Under the pieces are notes generated by a model, which was not told where the DNA came from, did not search any database, and saw nothing but the letters and a program-made list of their open reading frames with translations. Shown in pieces: positions 23,101-34,650 of a stretch of DNA of 64,000 nt; within the stretch, counting starts at the first letter, position 1, and each line of letters begins with the position of its first letter. Position numbers and translations under genes: made by a program. The DNA is taken from NCBI RefSeq assembly GCF_000143415.4, contig NW_003314424.1, positions 99,194 to 163,193 of the forward strand, given 5' to 3'. Source of the DNA: Selaginella moellendorffii (Eukaryota > Streptophyta > Lycopodiopsida > Selaginellales > Selaginellaceae).

Positions 23101-23286
23101 ATAATGTTGTGCATGGTTGGATGCGGAAGTAGAGTGCCACCATCACCTTGCCAGACCATGCAAGAGATGCAGCAAGAGCATTCATAACCCGGGTTCAAGG
23201 TGAGATTCATTAATATTCCTTTACTAAGTTTCTAATGTATTTTATTTCAAGGTGAACAATCCGAATCTGAATCAGAGGAGGCGTGA
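20145..23286 (+). pseudogene. Transposase-like gene, RNase H-fold type, two exons
   Basis: The ATG at 20145 follows a CTGCACTTTCAG acceptor. One frame runs to 23199, a 52-nt intron (23200-23251) follows, and a short acidic exon ends at 23286: about 1,029 codons. It opens with a VAKG-containing segment like those accompanying plant En/Spm-type proteins. Then come KCDEC (about residue 415), IIHDKMDQKKT (about 477), QTDNAGSENKN (about 645) and GHTHEDIDAMFSHL (about 682). The three acidic motifs are spaced as expected for a DDE/D RNase H-like transposase and match the plant/oomycete family I remember as DUF7869 (name from memory). TAG at 21291-21293, TGA at 21840-21842 and TAG at 23130-23132 interrupt an otherwise perfect frame. 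Two palindromes (21887, 21944) are read through in frame. Confidence 0.72.
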
Positions 23287-23878
23287 TGGCATGTGGCCCT
23301 TTGCACTAGTATATCTTAATACCGGTCTGAGAAATAGAATGGCATGTGCCCTCAAGCCTTTTACTAAATCACCTTTGAAAGAAATGCAAGCCTCTATGTC
23401 GTAAAAAAAAGGTACTAGAGAAATTCCTTAATAATATGAATGTTATTTAGTTTCATGAAAATACACTAAGGGTCAAATGAGTTAAATGACTTCTCCAGAC
23501 TAGCAATGCCTCTTGCTACACCTTCACAATTAGATTCGTTAGAAAAAGATAACATTGAATAATATCTAAATGTTCTCACCATTAAGTTATATGTCTGGCT
23601 AATAGGAATGACGTTCATCTTGGAAAGCTCACCACACGCTCAATGAACAAACAAATAGTGTGTGCGCGCATGCCATTGCTCTTCTTTAGCTTCAGATTCG
23701 GCTTGTTCACCTTGACAATGAGATTTATTATACAACCAGATGGACTCAGTCTGGACACAAAGTCACCGCGCTAGTCACCATGCCCCAGATATGTCTAGCC
23801 CCTGGACAAAAAACATATAATTTCACGTCATTTTCAAATACTTGAAAATTTGTACCTAGTCCCATTTTACTGAATAAA
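23287..23878. other. Transposon right subterminal region
   Basis: Non-coding sequence between the transposase stop and the right terminal repeat. It holds three weak palindrome copies (23286, 23339, about 23652) and no gene. Confidence 0.6.
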
Positions 23879-23906
23879 TCCCACTTTAACGAAATAGAGC
23901 TTAATT
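23879..23906. repeat. Right terminal inverted repeat (28 bp)
   Basis: It is the perfect inverted match of the left end. Inside it (about 23,858-23,865) a further CCCATTTT motif mirrors the sub-repeat seen inside the left end, so the two termini share more than the outer 28 bp, though with gaps. Confidence 0.88.
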
Positions 23907-23938
23907 GTAATGTCCTCCGATAACAAGGATGCTCTCTA

Positions 23939-25010
23939 GGCTGTAAACTTCTCCTGAACTTCCTGCTTGGTGAAGGCACGTGTGAACTCTTCCGAGATCG
24001 GCTCTCTGGGTGAGTCAGGGAACGAATGCAGAGAGGCTTCAACCAGGTGGTTTCCCTTGACCTGCACATATCCATCGATCTCAGAAACCTCATGTCCATG
24101 GCTGCACAAAACAAACAGAAAACTGTCTTCAAAACACGAAACTAGAAACACTCGTGAAGATATGTTGGAGGTCTTGTTTGCTTCCCTAAGCTGGCAGTGC
24201 CTTTGGTGTGGCCATCCATACATACCTGTAGCAGAGTCTTCACATCAATTCCCAATCTTAGTGTATGCACATCCAGGATCGACGTGGTGAACGCTAGAAT
24301 GTCTGAATGCCAATCCTTAAAGGAGGTGACGTATTCATCCATATCCAGGTCTGATTCGTTATTAGGCTCAACGTCATCGTACTCCAGGTTCAGAAAACGG
24401 CTTCCTCATCCAGGTCCTGCTCCTGTGCCTCCTCATCCTCCTCCGACTCCCCCTCTAAGCCCATCTGTAACTGGAACTCTTCCCACTCAGGTTCCTGCTC
24501 ATTGTGCTTACACTCTGCCCTGTACCGCATGAAAAGGGCGAACGAACACAATAGCCTAGAGAAAATGCTTGATCCTGCCGTCTCTTGTCTTGGAAAACCA
24601 AGGTGGCGAGCTGAAATGCACACATCTTTGAGAACGCAGACTCCAACTACACGCACGACCCTCTCCCTTACTGGAAACATCTTTCGATTAAACCTGGAAC
24701 ACCGAGACACTTAGACACAAAACGAGGTGGTCAAGAATACCTACCGATCATAGGGAGGCATGGCATCTGGGATCTGTTCGATCAGCCCGTACCTCTTCTT
24801 AAATTGCTCCATAGTGATCTTGCTGTGACCATCTTCGTTCACTCTCATGTGTTCCAGAATCCAGAGAACTCCAAGATTGCTTGCAACCAAAACGTGCATC
24901 GTCTGCATCCCTCTGGTTCTTATGAGCTGCCTCCGGTGGCTCTGCCCTCCACCTGGTGCTGATGACGGTGCTCGTCGACCCATCGCCCCATTCCTAGGCG
25001 CCGCAGCCAT
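23939..25010 (-). CDS. Unrecognised multi-exon gene beside the transposon
   Basis: The ATG at 25010 starts MAAAPRNGAMGRRAPSS; the exon ends at a GTAGGT donor (24745) with ITMEQFKKRYGLIEQIPDAM before it. The next exon (24693 to about 24226) contains LGFPRQETAG, LLCSFALFMRYRAECKH, an acidic run and MDEYVTSFKDWHSDILAFTT. A last part reads HGHEVSEIDGYVQVKGNHL and ends at a TAG 33 bp from the right terminal repeat. A one-base frame break near 24,395 and an unclear junction at 24.10-24.22 kb suggest a damaged gene or a missed exon. I do not recognise the family. Alternatively the gene continued into the exon-like pieces left of the transposon before insertion. Confidence 0.4.
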
Positions 25011-25153
25011 TGCTCTTCCAGATATTTCACATAACGATGCGATGACGAAGGGATTCACTTAAAAAGCCTTGTCCATAAATTAAAAGGCATTAAATATATT
25101 TCCCTCCAATAGAGCCGTGCTTCTCGCCCGGGATAAATCTATTCATACAAAAA

Positions 25154-25300
<147 letters not shown>

Positions 25301-26110
25301 TGTTTCACTCCTGGGCCCAAGGTTCACAGTGGACAAGCAAGTGCACCTAAAAGGAGGGAGTTTCCCGCTCAACATTGCTATCTTGGATGTGCCAATGGAA
25401 ATGAGAGTACAAGATGTGGTGAAAGAGTTAGTGGAAAGCAGCATTGGGAATATCACTTTGGGGCTAGAGACAGTGAAGACACTGGTGGAGTCCTAGGCCC
25501 AATCAGACTCAAGGTTTTTGTGGAATCTCCCACAGAGTTAGTAGTGCTGGGAAAGAACATTTGTGTCCAAATGGATTCTATGGGAACAAGGTGTAGGTTC
25601 TACCAGAGGTGATGTGTGTAGCAAAGACAAAGAAGCCCACTCCTAGATGACCATTCAAACTCCCAGCAGAGGAGAAGGTGTTGATGCAATAGGAGCCTGC
25701 CTGGGCTCCACACATCCAATTTCCAATGGCTCCCCCAGTAGCAGGACCAGGCTCTAAGCATAGGCTCTTCAAGGGACTTATATCAGAGACTGGAGAAGAT
25801 GGCTTTCAATTGGTGCTCCCCAAGACAGTCAACTTGGCAATCAGATGGATTCCTCTTAACAGAGAACTGGAACAGAAGCTGGAGAATAGAAGCTGGAGAT
25901 TGGTTGGTCCAGCAACCAATCATTTGCAGGGGTTCTCCTAAGGGAAGCCTATAGTGGTATGAACTATATCCATGGAGTGGAGGGCAGAGTCTAGTACCAA
26001 CATGTTCCCCTGGAAATACATCACCCCATGATAACCATAACTTTTGACATGGAACTACTAGGGCCTTAGTTCCATAGACAGCAAGCTCCACAAAAAAGTG
26101 CAGCTTAAGT
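25301..26110 (+). mobile_element. LINE ORF1 relic, plus strand
   Basis: FTVDKQVHLKGGSFPLNIAI, LDVPMEMRVQDVVKELVES and LGPIRLKVFVESPTELVVLG match, with substitutions, the minus-strand blocks at 33.45-33.73 kb (FTVEDQVHLKGKSFLVNIAL, DVPMEMRITMVIQELVEG). It is therefore the nucleic-acid-binding ORF1 of the same LINE family in the opposite direction. Stops interrupt it after about 70 codons and again later. Confidence 0.65.
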
Positions 26111-26449
26111 TGCATGTAAGGAAGCTAGGACTTGAAAGTGGGATTGAATTTTTATGCCTCTAGGGAAGCTGAACCAAACTACAACTTAGGTATGAGAGGG
26201 AAAATTTAGTCTAACACAGTAGTAACAGTGTGAACCAAACCAAGAGGGGAATAGTGAAAGTCTTCACCAAATGGTTGGTGCAAACATGAGGTGTTAGTGG
26301 CTAGTCCTCAACCTCCACTATGGTATGCACCCCAACAATGAGAGCCCTTTTTTGGGAATGGCTGTGATTGCCACACTTAACCCCACTTAATCACTCTAAG
26401 CACAACTGTTAGCTAGTTTAACCCATAAACCTAATAAATTTAACTAAGA

Positions 26450-27850
26450 TGAAATATTTAACAAAAGCATAAACATAAATTCATAAAAATAAATCCTTGG
26501 GTTGATAAATGTATATGTACATTCCACCCTCTAATGGAACTCTGGAATACCAGTGGAGAAGGTATATTCCACCCATAGGGAATAGTACAAAAATTGGGTA
26601 TGTCACCCTCTACCTCTCCCTTGTCCAAAGCGATTCTAAGTCTGGAGTAGAAGTGGCTACAGTTGCCTCCGAATCCAAATCCATGTCCCCCCTTCATATG
26701 AATCTCAAAATCAATTTGGTAAATATGTATGTGCATTCTTTATATCCCAATGGGACTAATACAAAAACTAAGCATGCCACCCTCTCAATGAATTGTCTTA
26801 CATGATCCTCTTATGTTGCAATTGGACCTAGTTCTGAAGTAGAAGTGGATATGGCTGTCTCCTTTGGATCATATTGATGTCTAAGTCCCCCCTTATAGAA
26901 TAGAGTCCAAGGGGCACCACTGCCAATAGATCTTGCATTCTGCCGAAACATGGGAGCCACCTAATCCTCCACTCCTCTAGCCATCTTGGTTTCACCCTCT
27001 CTTTCAGGATGGTGTGATGAAGGCTCACCGCTACAAAAGTGAGTCTCCACCACAATGCCACCACCATTGATATCCTCACTTGTTGCCCATTGAAGTGACA
27101 ATGATTTCGTGCCTCCCAAAGTGCTTGCACTCTTGTTACTCTTTAGATAGACCAATGCTCATGGCCCATTGCCTCTTAGACTGACATCTTGACTTCAGCC
27201 CCTATCATGTCCCATCGCATTCACATACTCTATCCATGTCATCCTTGACACTAAATAAATCTCCAAACCAGACCAGTGGCTGGACCTTTAGCTCCCTCAA
27301 ACTAGTGGAGAATATCCCTACTCCAAACCTCGAGCTCTGGAATATCTCTTAATTCTTGCGTCACTTTGAGAATTTGTCACCATACTCTCTCACCACATCA
27401 TAATTCCACAGAGCATGTCGCATTATCTCTAGTTTGCCACACTCCTTGCATCATTGACATGCTTCCTCTTGGAAGCACTATCCCACTGGTAACCTATTGG
27501 TTGCCACCAACCAAAAAGTGGCCATGACTTTCTTTTGTACTAGTAATTTCTAGAATGCGAACATGTTATTTACCACTTAGTTTGCTTCAACTCTTTGCTC
27601 GATCCATTTCTTCCAGAGCTTGGGGATCTCCCCTTGGGCTTCCTCCCTACTAGTCAAGAGGCCATCTTGTGCTTTCTTGACTTTAAATGAGAAGAAGCTC
27701 CTCGCTCCTCATTTCCATGCTACTGGGTCCCAATCCAAATCTTCAATAAGCTGTTGTCACCACCATCTGAAAATGCCATCCCCCTCTAGTGAGGCCTCCA
27801 ATTGAACCACCACCAAAATGTGAGACACAAATCCCTAAGCCCCAAAATGG
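26450..27850 (-). mobile_element. LINE 3'-end relic, copy 2
   Basis: On the minus strand around 27,050-27,150 the frame reads LWEARNHCHFNGQQVRIS, the usual last part of a plant L1-type protein. A tail follows that contains GACTAATACAAAAACTAAGC and GCCACCCTCTC, shared with 41.47 and 43.86 kb. Stops and frame breaks are frequent. Confidence 0.65.
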
Positions 27851-28029
27851 AGCCGAAAGTGTGCCATGTGGTAGTGGCCGAAGTGAAAGCCAAATGAGCA
27901 TAACACGTTTGGACTAAAAGCTCCGACATGAAAGGTCGAGAGCGGGAGTGCAACTCCCAAAGAAGGGCTTGAGAAACAAGCATGAAGCGAGCAATAAGTG
28001 AGTCTCTAGAAAAGGGACACGAAAGGACC

Positions 28030-28440
28030 AACACATGACATGTGGAAGTGTCCAAGATGGAGTCCGAGATGAACCCGAGATGGAGTCCAAGATGGACCAA
28101 GATGGAGTCCACGATGGAGTCTGAGATGGACCCAAGATAGAGTCTGAGATGGACCCGAGATGGAATCTGAGATGGAGTCTGAAAAGGATCTGAGATGGAG
28201 TCTGAGATGGACCCGAGATGGAGTCCGAGATGGAGCCCGAGAAGGACCCGAGATGGAGTCCAAGATGGACCCGAGATGGAGTCTGAGATGGACCCGAGAT
28301 GGAATCCGAGATGGAGTCCGAAGTCGAGACCGAGACTAAGACTGGGACTGAGACCGAGACCAAGACCGAGGCCGAGACCGAGACTGAGCCCAAGCCTGAG
28401 TCCGAATCCGAGTCCGAGTCCGAGTCCGAGTTCGAGTCTG
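28030..28440 (+). repeat. GA-rich hexanucleotide array, plus orientation
   Basis: About 400 bp of six-base units of the form GAGTCC, GAGATG, GACCCG, GAGACC. The same kind of array in reverse orientation occurs at 35.72-35.98 kb. Both are followed by the same flanking sequence, GGGTGAAAGCCCAAA, so they are parts of homologous LTRs. Confidence 0.85.
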
Positions 28441-28900
28441 AGAGGGTGAAAGCCCAAAGCGTTCATCTCCCAGACCTTGGGGGGTTTGGTGAGCTCCAAA
28501 AGTATAGTAAAGGGGAGGACTCTAGTGGAGCCAGTTTGGCCAGGAAAGGCTAGTTTGGCCCAGAAAGGCTATACCTAAGTGTTGGGTGATGAGGTAACCA
28601 CTGGGAGGTCCAAGGCTAGAGTGAATATGGACTATCAAGCGGGGTATCTTGGTGAAGTGTTCAAGGGCTGGCTCTAGTTCCCTCGAGAGATTAAATGGTC
28701 GATGCTCCGAGTTTGAGTGTGGGTGGCACTACCTACTTGGATACCTGGTGTGGCTCAACAAAACCTCGCTCTAAGCCTATGGTTAGAGCACCCAAAGGCG
28801 GAAAGTGGGGAGAGTACCCATGAAGCTCGCGTAAGGCCACAGTATTCTGAAATGTTGTCCCAAAGTCCTAGATTGTAGAATGGAAGAGGAGCAGTCCTCT
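28440..28900 (+). mobile_element. Isolated LTR fragment, inverse of the one at 35.2-36.05 kb
   Basis: Blocks GGGTGAAAGCCCAAA, CCAAAAGTATAGTA and GTGGTGCC/GTGGCACTACC...TACCT...TGTGGCTCA match the reverse complement of 35.39-35.70 kb in the same order. The match includes the hexanucleotide array. No coding part of that element accompanies this copy. Confidence 0.65.
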
Positions 28901-29450
28901 AGTGTGGTGACCAAGGATATGGTCATGTGGTGAGAAAGTCCCAGAGGACAGTGGGACTTAGTGGTTGGGCCTGTGGGCCTTGTCCCAGTGGCAGAGTAGG
29001 CAAACTCGGCCATAGACAGAAAAGGGACTTGGTGGGGACTGTAAAAGGGATATTGGGGAAGGTGGTTCCCCCTGTCTATGGGCATCTTAAAGATGCTAAG
29101 GAGTGGATATTAGATGGTCACTCCTAGACGGATGGCCCAGTCGTTGAGAGATAGGACTGTGATGCAAGTGGTGTTGGACCACCGGTGGTACCAAAGTGAA
29201 TGGGCATGGCCTTAGCATAACGGGCTGGGATGTTAGTGGTACCTTGGGGTGTCGGTCTTGGGACCGGACACATGGAGCACTTGGATCAAGTGCAAAGGAT
29301 GAGTGGTATGGATGCCATTCTCAAGGCTAGCAAGTCCTAAGTCCTGAATTGGACTTAAGGAGGTTGTGAATGAGACTCCTCCAAGTGGTTGAAGGTGTGG
29401 TTAAGTGACTAAAGTAGGATGGAAAAATTAGTTGCCTACACAAAAGTTTT
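28901..29450. other. No recognisable gene
   Basis: Continuation of the repeat-rich zone. No frame has family resemblance. It may be the remaining decayed end of the LTR fragment. Confidence 0.35.
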
Positions 29451-32400
29451 AGGGCCTATTGTACTATTTATATCCTACCCCTTGACTTCATTATCTATCA
29501 CCATTGGCATGACCTGTTTGTCTTCTGCTGGCAGCAGCATATTGCCTCTCATAACCTGAAAAGGATGACCAACGTTATGTTCAGGGGACACAACAAACCA
29601 CACCTCCACTTCGCCTCCCAAGTTGGTGTTGGGGCTGTAAACACCTGTGTCTAGGTTCCTAGACTGACTCGTTCCCTGTCTGGCTCCACCTCTCATTGTA
29701 GAGCCACAAAGTCTCCAAGTTTGAGGCATCACCTAAGCTAGAGTTGCCCCTTCTTCGCCTCATTCACTGCTTTAATGATGCGATGAAGATTGAGGTGAAC
29801 CTTTCTCCACCATCTTGGGTTGAAGACTTGCATGCACTTTGTAGTCTTTCTCATATCTTTATCCAACACTCCCACTAGTTGTTGAGAGTTCAGAAGCCTC
29901 CTCTATCCAACGTCTTGTCACCCACTTTGAAGAGATTATTGAAGAACAAGGGCTGGTTTAGCCAATCCTCCACTTGCCCTAGCATCTCTCTACTGATTGG
30001 AAATTTGCTCCACAACTTGAGAATCCCTTGCACTAGCATACCACCCTTGACTACTTGCTTCGGCCTTTCAGCAAAGAGCCAATATGGATCCTCCTCCCAT
30101 AGTCTTGCAGTGTTATGCCTAGGCCTGATTGCTAACAAACTCTGCCTGAATATGAGTCTCCAAGGTTGGTTACCTCATTGAAGGCCCATTAGGAGGATTT
30201 TGTATTGTAGCACCTTTACCATGTCTCTCATATTGATAACTCCAAGTCCTCTCAAGACTTGTGGACGTGTTGTGGATTGCCATGTGACCTTTGCCATGAT
30301 TCTCCCTAACAAGCTCCTCACCACACATACTTACATACCATCGTGTGTACCATTTTGAAAGTGTGTTCAAGGACATGCCAAATCGAGAGGTGGTACCAAA
30401 TGCTGGGCAAGATGATGCTCCTAGCTACAACCACTCTTGCTGGCAAACTAAGTTCCTAGGAGCCCACTTCTAGATTGACATTCATATCCTTTGGAGCAAG
30501 GTGCCACCTTGAAGCACTATGCTGAACCTGGTACCAACTTGAATCCCCAAGTACCTGGTGTCTTTTCTTGGTTTAAGCCACTAAAAGCTTATGTCTTGTC
30601 CCCAAGACTCAATGCCTGGTCACCCCTAGTTTATACCCACTGATTTATTCCAGTTAATTGCTGCGCTAGCAGCAAGGTTGAAAGCCTCTAATGCCTTCTT
30701 GGCTGTGTCTAAGTTCTCCTTAGTCTCAAGTAGAAACATGGCCATGTCATCCATGAATGCTCTATCTTGGAGTTCTTGAGTCACACTTGCCATTCCTGGA
30801 AGTTGTTGTCTTGCAGTTGGCAGGGTGAGTCCCTCAATGCACCTGCCTTCCACTAGAAATGTGCCCACATTCTCAGCCACAATCAGAAAGAGATATGGTG
30901 CTAGTGGACACCCTTGGCATACCAAACATCCCAGCTGTAAACTTAGCCCCATCTCACAATTTACCATGACTCTACTTGTGGCTCCATGGTATAGTAATGA
31001 GATCCTTGTGACCATCTCTTCCGGGATGCCAATCTTGTGCATACACTCCTCCAGAAACCTCCAGTCCACATGGTTGTAGGCATTCTTGAAGTCTAGTAAC
31101 CATGTTGCAATTTGTTGGTTGGAGATCTCTACCCATCTCTAAGCCAGCAGGTATGTCCAAATATTTTCTGCTATTTGTTGCCCTAGAACAAGACTTGTTT
31201 GCTGTTCCTAGATGATTAGCAGCATTGCAGGTTGGATTTTGAAAATCATTTCTTTAGCATAGACCTTGTAAGACGTGTTGAGTATGGTGATTAGCCTCTA
31301 GTTCCTCAACTCTTGCAAGTCCCCCCTCTTTGGGATAAGTGCAATCTAGCCCTTGAGAATCTTGTGAGGCATAGCCCCATTGAGTTGAGCATTTTACCAT
31401 GCTTGCAGTAGCAATGGGCCTATAATTTCCTAGTGCTCCTCAAAAAAAGTAGGAAAGAGGCTATCAATGCCTGGCTGTTTGTTGTTACTGAGCTTCTCGA
31501 CTGCTTCCTGAAGCTCCTCCAATGTGAAGTCCATCCTTAGTGAGTCATGCCACTTGTGAGGGACATGCCAGAGAAGGGATGTTAGCAATTCCTCTACTGC
31601 ACTTTCCCTTCCTAGAGTCCACTACGAGGCTGTGTATAACACTTGGTAGAACTCCTAGGAAAGTTATTGCATCCCCTATTGGTCCTCAATGACCCTCCCA
31701 TCTCTGTGCTTCAGTCCTAGGATGGGAGGAGAATTAGTCACCAGCCTCATTCCTATAAAGAAAGCCTTATTGAGAAGGTGTTTGTTTAAGGCCCATCCAT
31801 CCTCTATGGCCCAGATACCCTTGCTCCACTAGGTCTTGTAGCTCAACTACCCATTCATCCAATACTACTTGCCACTTGTTCTTGTTTTGTCTGCTCAGCA
31901 ATATCCTCCGTGCTTTTGCCACCTTCTGCCTAGCCAATCTTTTGTCCTTCATCATTGCTCCTTTGAGATCCCTTTGGCACACCTATAGCTTCTAAGAGCA
32001 AATCAAGAGCATTGGGACTAGTCCCAATTTGTCCTGTGTGAGGGTGTCCCGTATTTGCCCAATCACCACTAATTCTAGTAGCATTACTCTCATGATTGAT
32101 CGTTGGACTACTATTCCTTTATCCCTTTGGAGCTTGATCACATAATGGAGAGGGTCATGATCTGAGAAGGAGGTGAAGCCAAGCCATGTTTGAAGGCTTC
32201 TACCATCCTACTGTATGCGAGTTGAGGCATACACCTAGGCTAATCTCAGTTGGGAGGTCACTATCGACTGGGAGGTCACTGCCACCTTGTAAAAGGGTGA
32301 CCATGATCCCCAATACATCCACAAGCTGACTCCATTTCTCCCGCTCACGTGGCTGAATTCATTCCCTTGCAATTGTAGACATCCTCAACCATGTTGAAGT

Positions 32401-34650
32401 CTCCCAAGACTAGCCATTCATCCATTTCACCCTGGGCAGATTGCAGCATGCTCAGCTAGAATTCCGCTCGTCTCCCTTTTCTCATTGGCCCATATACACT
32501 GATTATCCCCACCTGTTCGAAGTGGAGATGAAGGAAGAGCAATTGAGCCTTGTTAGGAACCAAGATTATGTGATTTCATACCTAAGTAGACCATTTTATT
32601 GAGACCACCATGGCTGTGCCACCTCCTAGTCTGGCCACTACTTGCATGGCTGGGTTTCACCAAAGCCATCCCCTCATACCAAAGTTGAAGTCTGGGGCCT
32701 CTGCCATTTTGTGCTCCTACAGACACAGGATGTTGATGCCTCCTTCTAAGCCAATCTCACAGATGTGGGACTTGAGTTGCACCCTTTTGTTGAGCTGATT
32801 GCTAGTGCAACTAAGTCCTTGACAATTCCAAGTGATGATCGTGAGTGGTCATGGAGCCATATACTTCCAAGAAAATGACGTGTTGGGGGGACTTGCCCTC
32901 CATTCTATGGTGATGGTCCACACCATAGTCATCTTCCCCTGTACTTTGTCCACAAGAAGACCCAAACAATGTATTTTGCAAAGCCTATCCATTCAATGAT
33001 GATACTCTCCATACGTGTCTGGTAGTTGCCAATGGTGATGACCTCCAGGAAGACTGTGCTCCTGTGGCACATCAACCAATCCCCTACCTCCATGGGACTT
33101 AATTCCCACTTAGGCAGAATCCACCTGACTGCCATTCCTACTATACAAGGGAGGACTGGCTGGAAGCCATCACCTTCGATGTCTGTGATAGGTCACTCAA
33201 ATAGTTTGGGCTGCAAGGAAGAGCCCAAGAGTGGTGGGCCAACTAAGAAGCGAATGTGGGGAGCTTGGTCGGGAGGGCATGCCTTCAAGATCTTCTCCTA
33301 CTCTTTCGATAGCTCAAAAGGCTTCTATGATGCCAGCCTATCCCGCTTAACTGAGCAAGCCTCCTCTTGGTGTCCAGTGCGCTGGCAAAAGTTGCATCTA
33401 GATTTTGAGTTCTTTTTTTGGATCCTGATGTACTGGCCCAGCACTAAAATCTCACTTAGGATTTCAACTGGGGCCAAAACAAAAACTTTGAGTTGGATGG
33501 GGCCGAGAACACCCTCTGCTTCTACAGATTCTAGACCAGCTACTATCTATCTAATACTCCCTTCAACCAGCTCCTGAATCACCATTGTAATCCGCATTTC
33601 CATGGGAACATCCCACAGTGCGATATTCACTAGAAAGCTCTTGCCCTTGAGATGCACCTGGTCCTCTACCGTGAACCTCAGGATCCATGGGTGGAATAAC
33701 ACCACCCAATTCTCATCAATAAGACCATGCATGGCCTCTGCCTAAGACCATGCCTCCTCCTTCTCAAAGACTACTATGTAGCAGCCTTTCCTGTGTGACA
33801 ACATCTTCCTCTACCCTAGCATTGCATTCATCCAGTCATTTGCCATGTGACCTGTTGGAAACTTCCCCTTGAATACAGCAATCAATGCTTTCTTGCGGAG
33901 TTCCTCTTCCTTCTCCACTATTGCTCTTTGCATAGTCTTAGCCAGCTTAACAGGAATAGCCTTCCCTCTCATGTCTGCATGGATCAAGTCTCTTTCTCCT
34001 GCAGCCTCCTTATTCACTTATGCATGTCCAAGTGTTTGCCCGTTCACATTGTGTGAAGTGTTCTTTGTGTTGAATTCACTGTTGGAGCGCAGCACTTCCA
34101 CCACCTTTTTGCAGCCTCGGGCCTTCCCTGCTCTTGACTAAGCCTTCACCACTTGCATAGTCATGTCATCCTCCTAGTGCTGGTCCTCCCATGTGCCTGT
34201 TCTCTTGTCTATGAGGGCCTGCTCCTCCTCTAGAAATGCTTCAATTGTGTTTGTCCAAGACAGGCCCTCCTTAGCAAGTCCTAGAGTTTTAAGTTTCTGC
34301 TGCATTGCTCGCTTCACTTCTTCTTATCATATTTGGTCTTCCTCTTGTTGAAGGCATCACATTCCTGAATTTGAAGTAGGCAATCTGACTATTCATCTAG
34401 TGAGTGCTCCATCTTTGTCTCTATTTTTGACTCCCCATACCTTGTGTCAATTGTTGGTATTGGCATGGCATCTAGGTTGCCTCCTTGCTCATGAGCCCAT
34501 GTGTCAAAGAGATCTGCTTGTCCACTGCCTTTGTGACTAGTTCCTGATGTAGGTCCTAACACAAGTTCCTCTCCCAATGGGTTCAAGTTCAGCTCTTTGA
34601 TCATACACATTAGAGTAGATTGGAGTTCTTTATGTACTAGAAGCAAAGTC
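29450..34650 (-). mobile_element. Decayed L1-type LINE with ORF1, endonuclease and reverse transcriptase
   Basis: Read right to left: ORF1 pieces (33.81-34.65 kb; 33.45-33.73 kb; a zinc-knuckle-like CNFCQRTGHQEEAC at about 33.38 kb; 32.93-33.13 kb), endonuclease (MDEWLVLGDFNMVE at about 32.4 kb), reverse transcriptase (30.63-31.16 kb) and the C-terminal part (29.9-30.1 kb, WLFAERPKQVVKGGMLVQG). Stops and shifts occur throughout. The order and motifs are those of plant L1 elements. The copy is old and inactive. Confidence 0.8.
30626..31160 (-). pseudogene. LINE reverse transcriptase core relic
   Basis: It contains MDWRFLEECMHKIGIPEEMV, CQGCPLAPYLFLIVAENVG and FMDDMAMFL. The last two correspond to the RQGCPLSPYLF and FADD boxes of L1 polymerases; the Ala-to-Met change beside the catalytic Asp pair and the stops on both sides mean it is dead. 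Confidence 0.85.

Larger units (their letters stand above)
11936..23673. repeat. Dispersed 22-bp palindrome family, about 19 copies
   Basis: The consensus is ATGGCRTG, six central bases (mostly WGGCCW), then CAYGCCAT, always 22 bp. Good copies start at 11936, 13088 (perfect, coding), 14305, 14496, 14637, 16136, 17413, 17473, 17550, 18332, 19882, 19980, 20050, 21887 and 21944. Weaker ones are at 13013, 19267, 23286, 23339 and about 23652, and a half-site is at about 11652. All lie inside the terminal repeats; I noticed none elsewhere in the window. Four sit in introns of the accessory gene, three upstream of its first clear exon, three upstream of the transposase start, and four in coding sequence. 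The sequence and positions are direct reading; function is unknown. Confidence 0.85.
11546..23906. mobile_element. 12.36-kb DNA transposon with two divergent genes
   Basis: A perfect 28-bp inverted repeat (11,546-11,573 and 23,879-23,906, outer part AATTAAGCTCTATTTCG) bounds a unit containing a leftward ten-exon accessory gene and a rightward transposase-like gene. A 22-bp palindrome family is scattered only inside these bounds. TTAA lies at both ends (11,548-11,551 and 23,901-23,904). If that is the duplicated target, the repeat proper starts at GCTCTATTTCG, and a TTAA target is known for the piggyBac and Kolobok superfamilies. If not, no target duplication is visible (flanks ATCCGG and GTAATG). 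The transposase resembles neither superfamily that I know well, so I leave the classification open. Confidence 0.82.

Noticed and set aside
11936-23673. CRISPR array
   Set aside because: The 22-bp units are irregularly spaced (tens to thousands of bp), lie in a plant nuclear element and have no uniform spacers.
28195-28553. Long Glu/Ser/Arg frames across the hexanucleotide array
   Set aside because: A six-base repeat has no stops in several frames at once, so the frames follow from the repeat and are not genes. The same applies at 35.6-36.1 kb.
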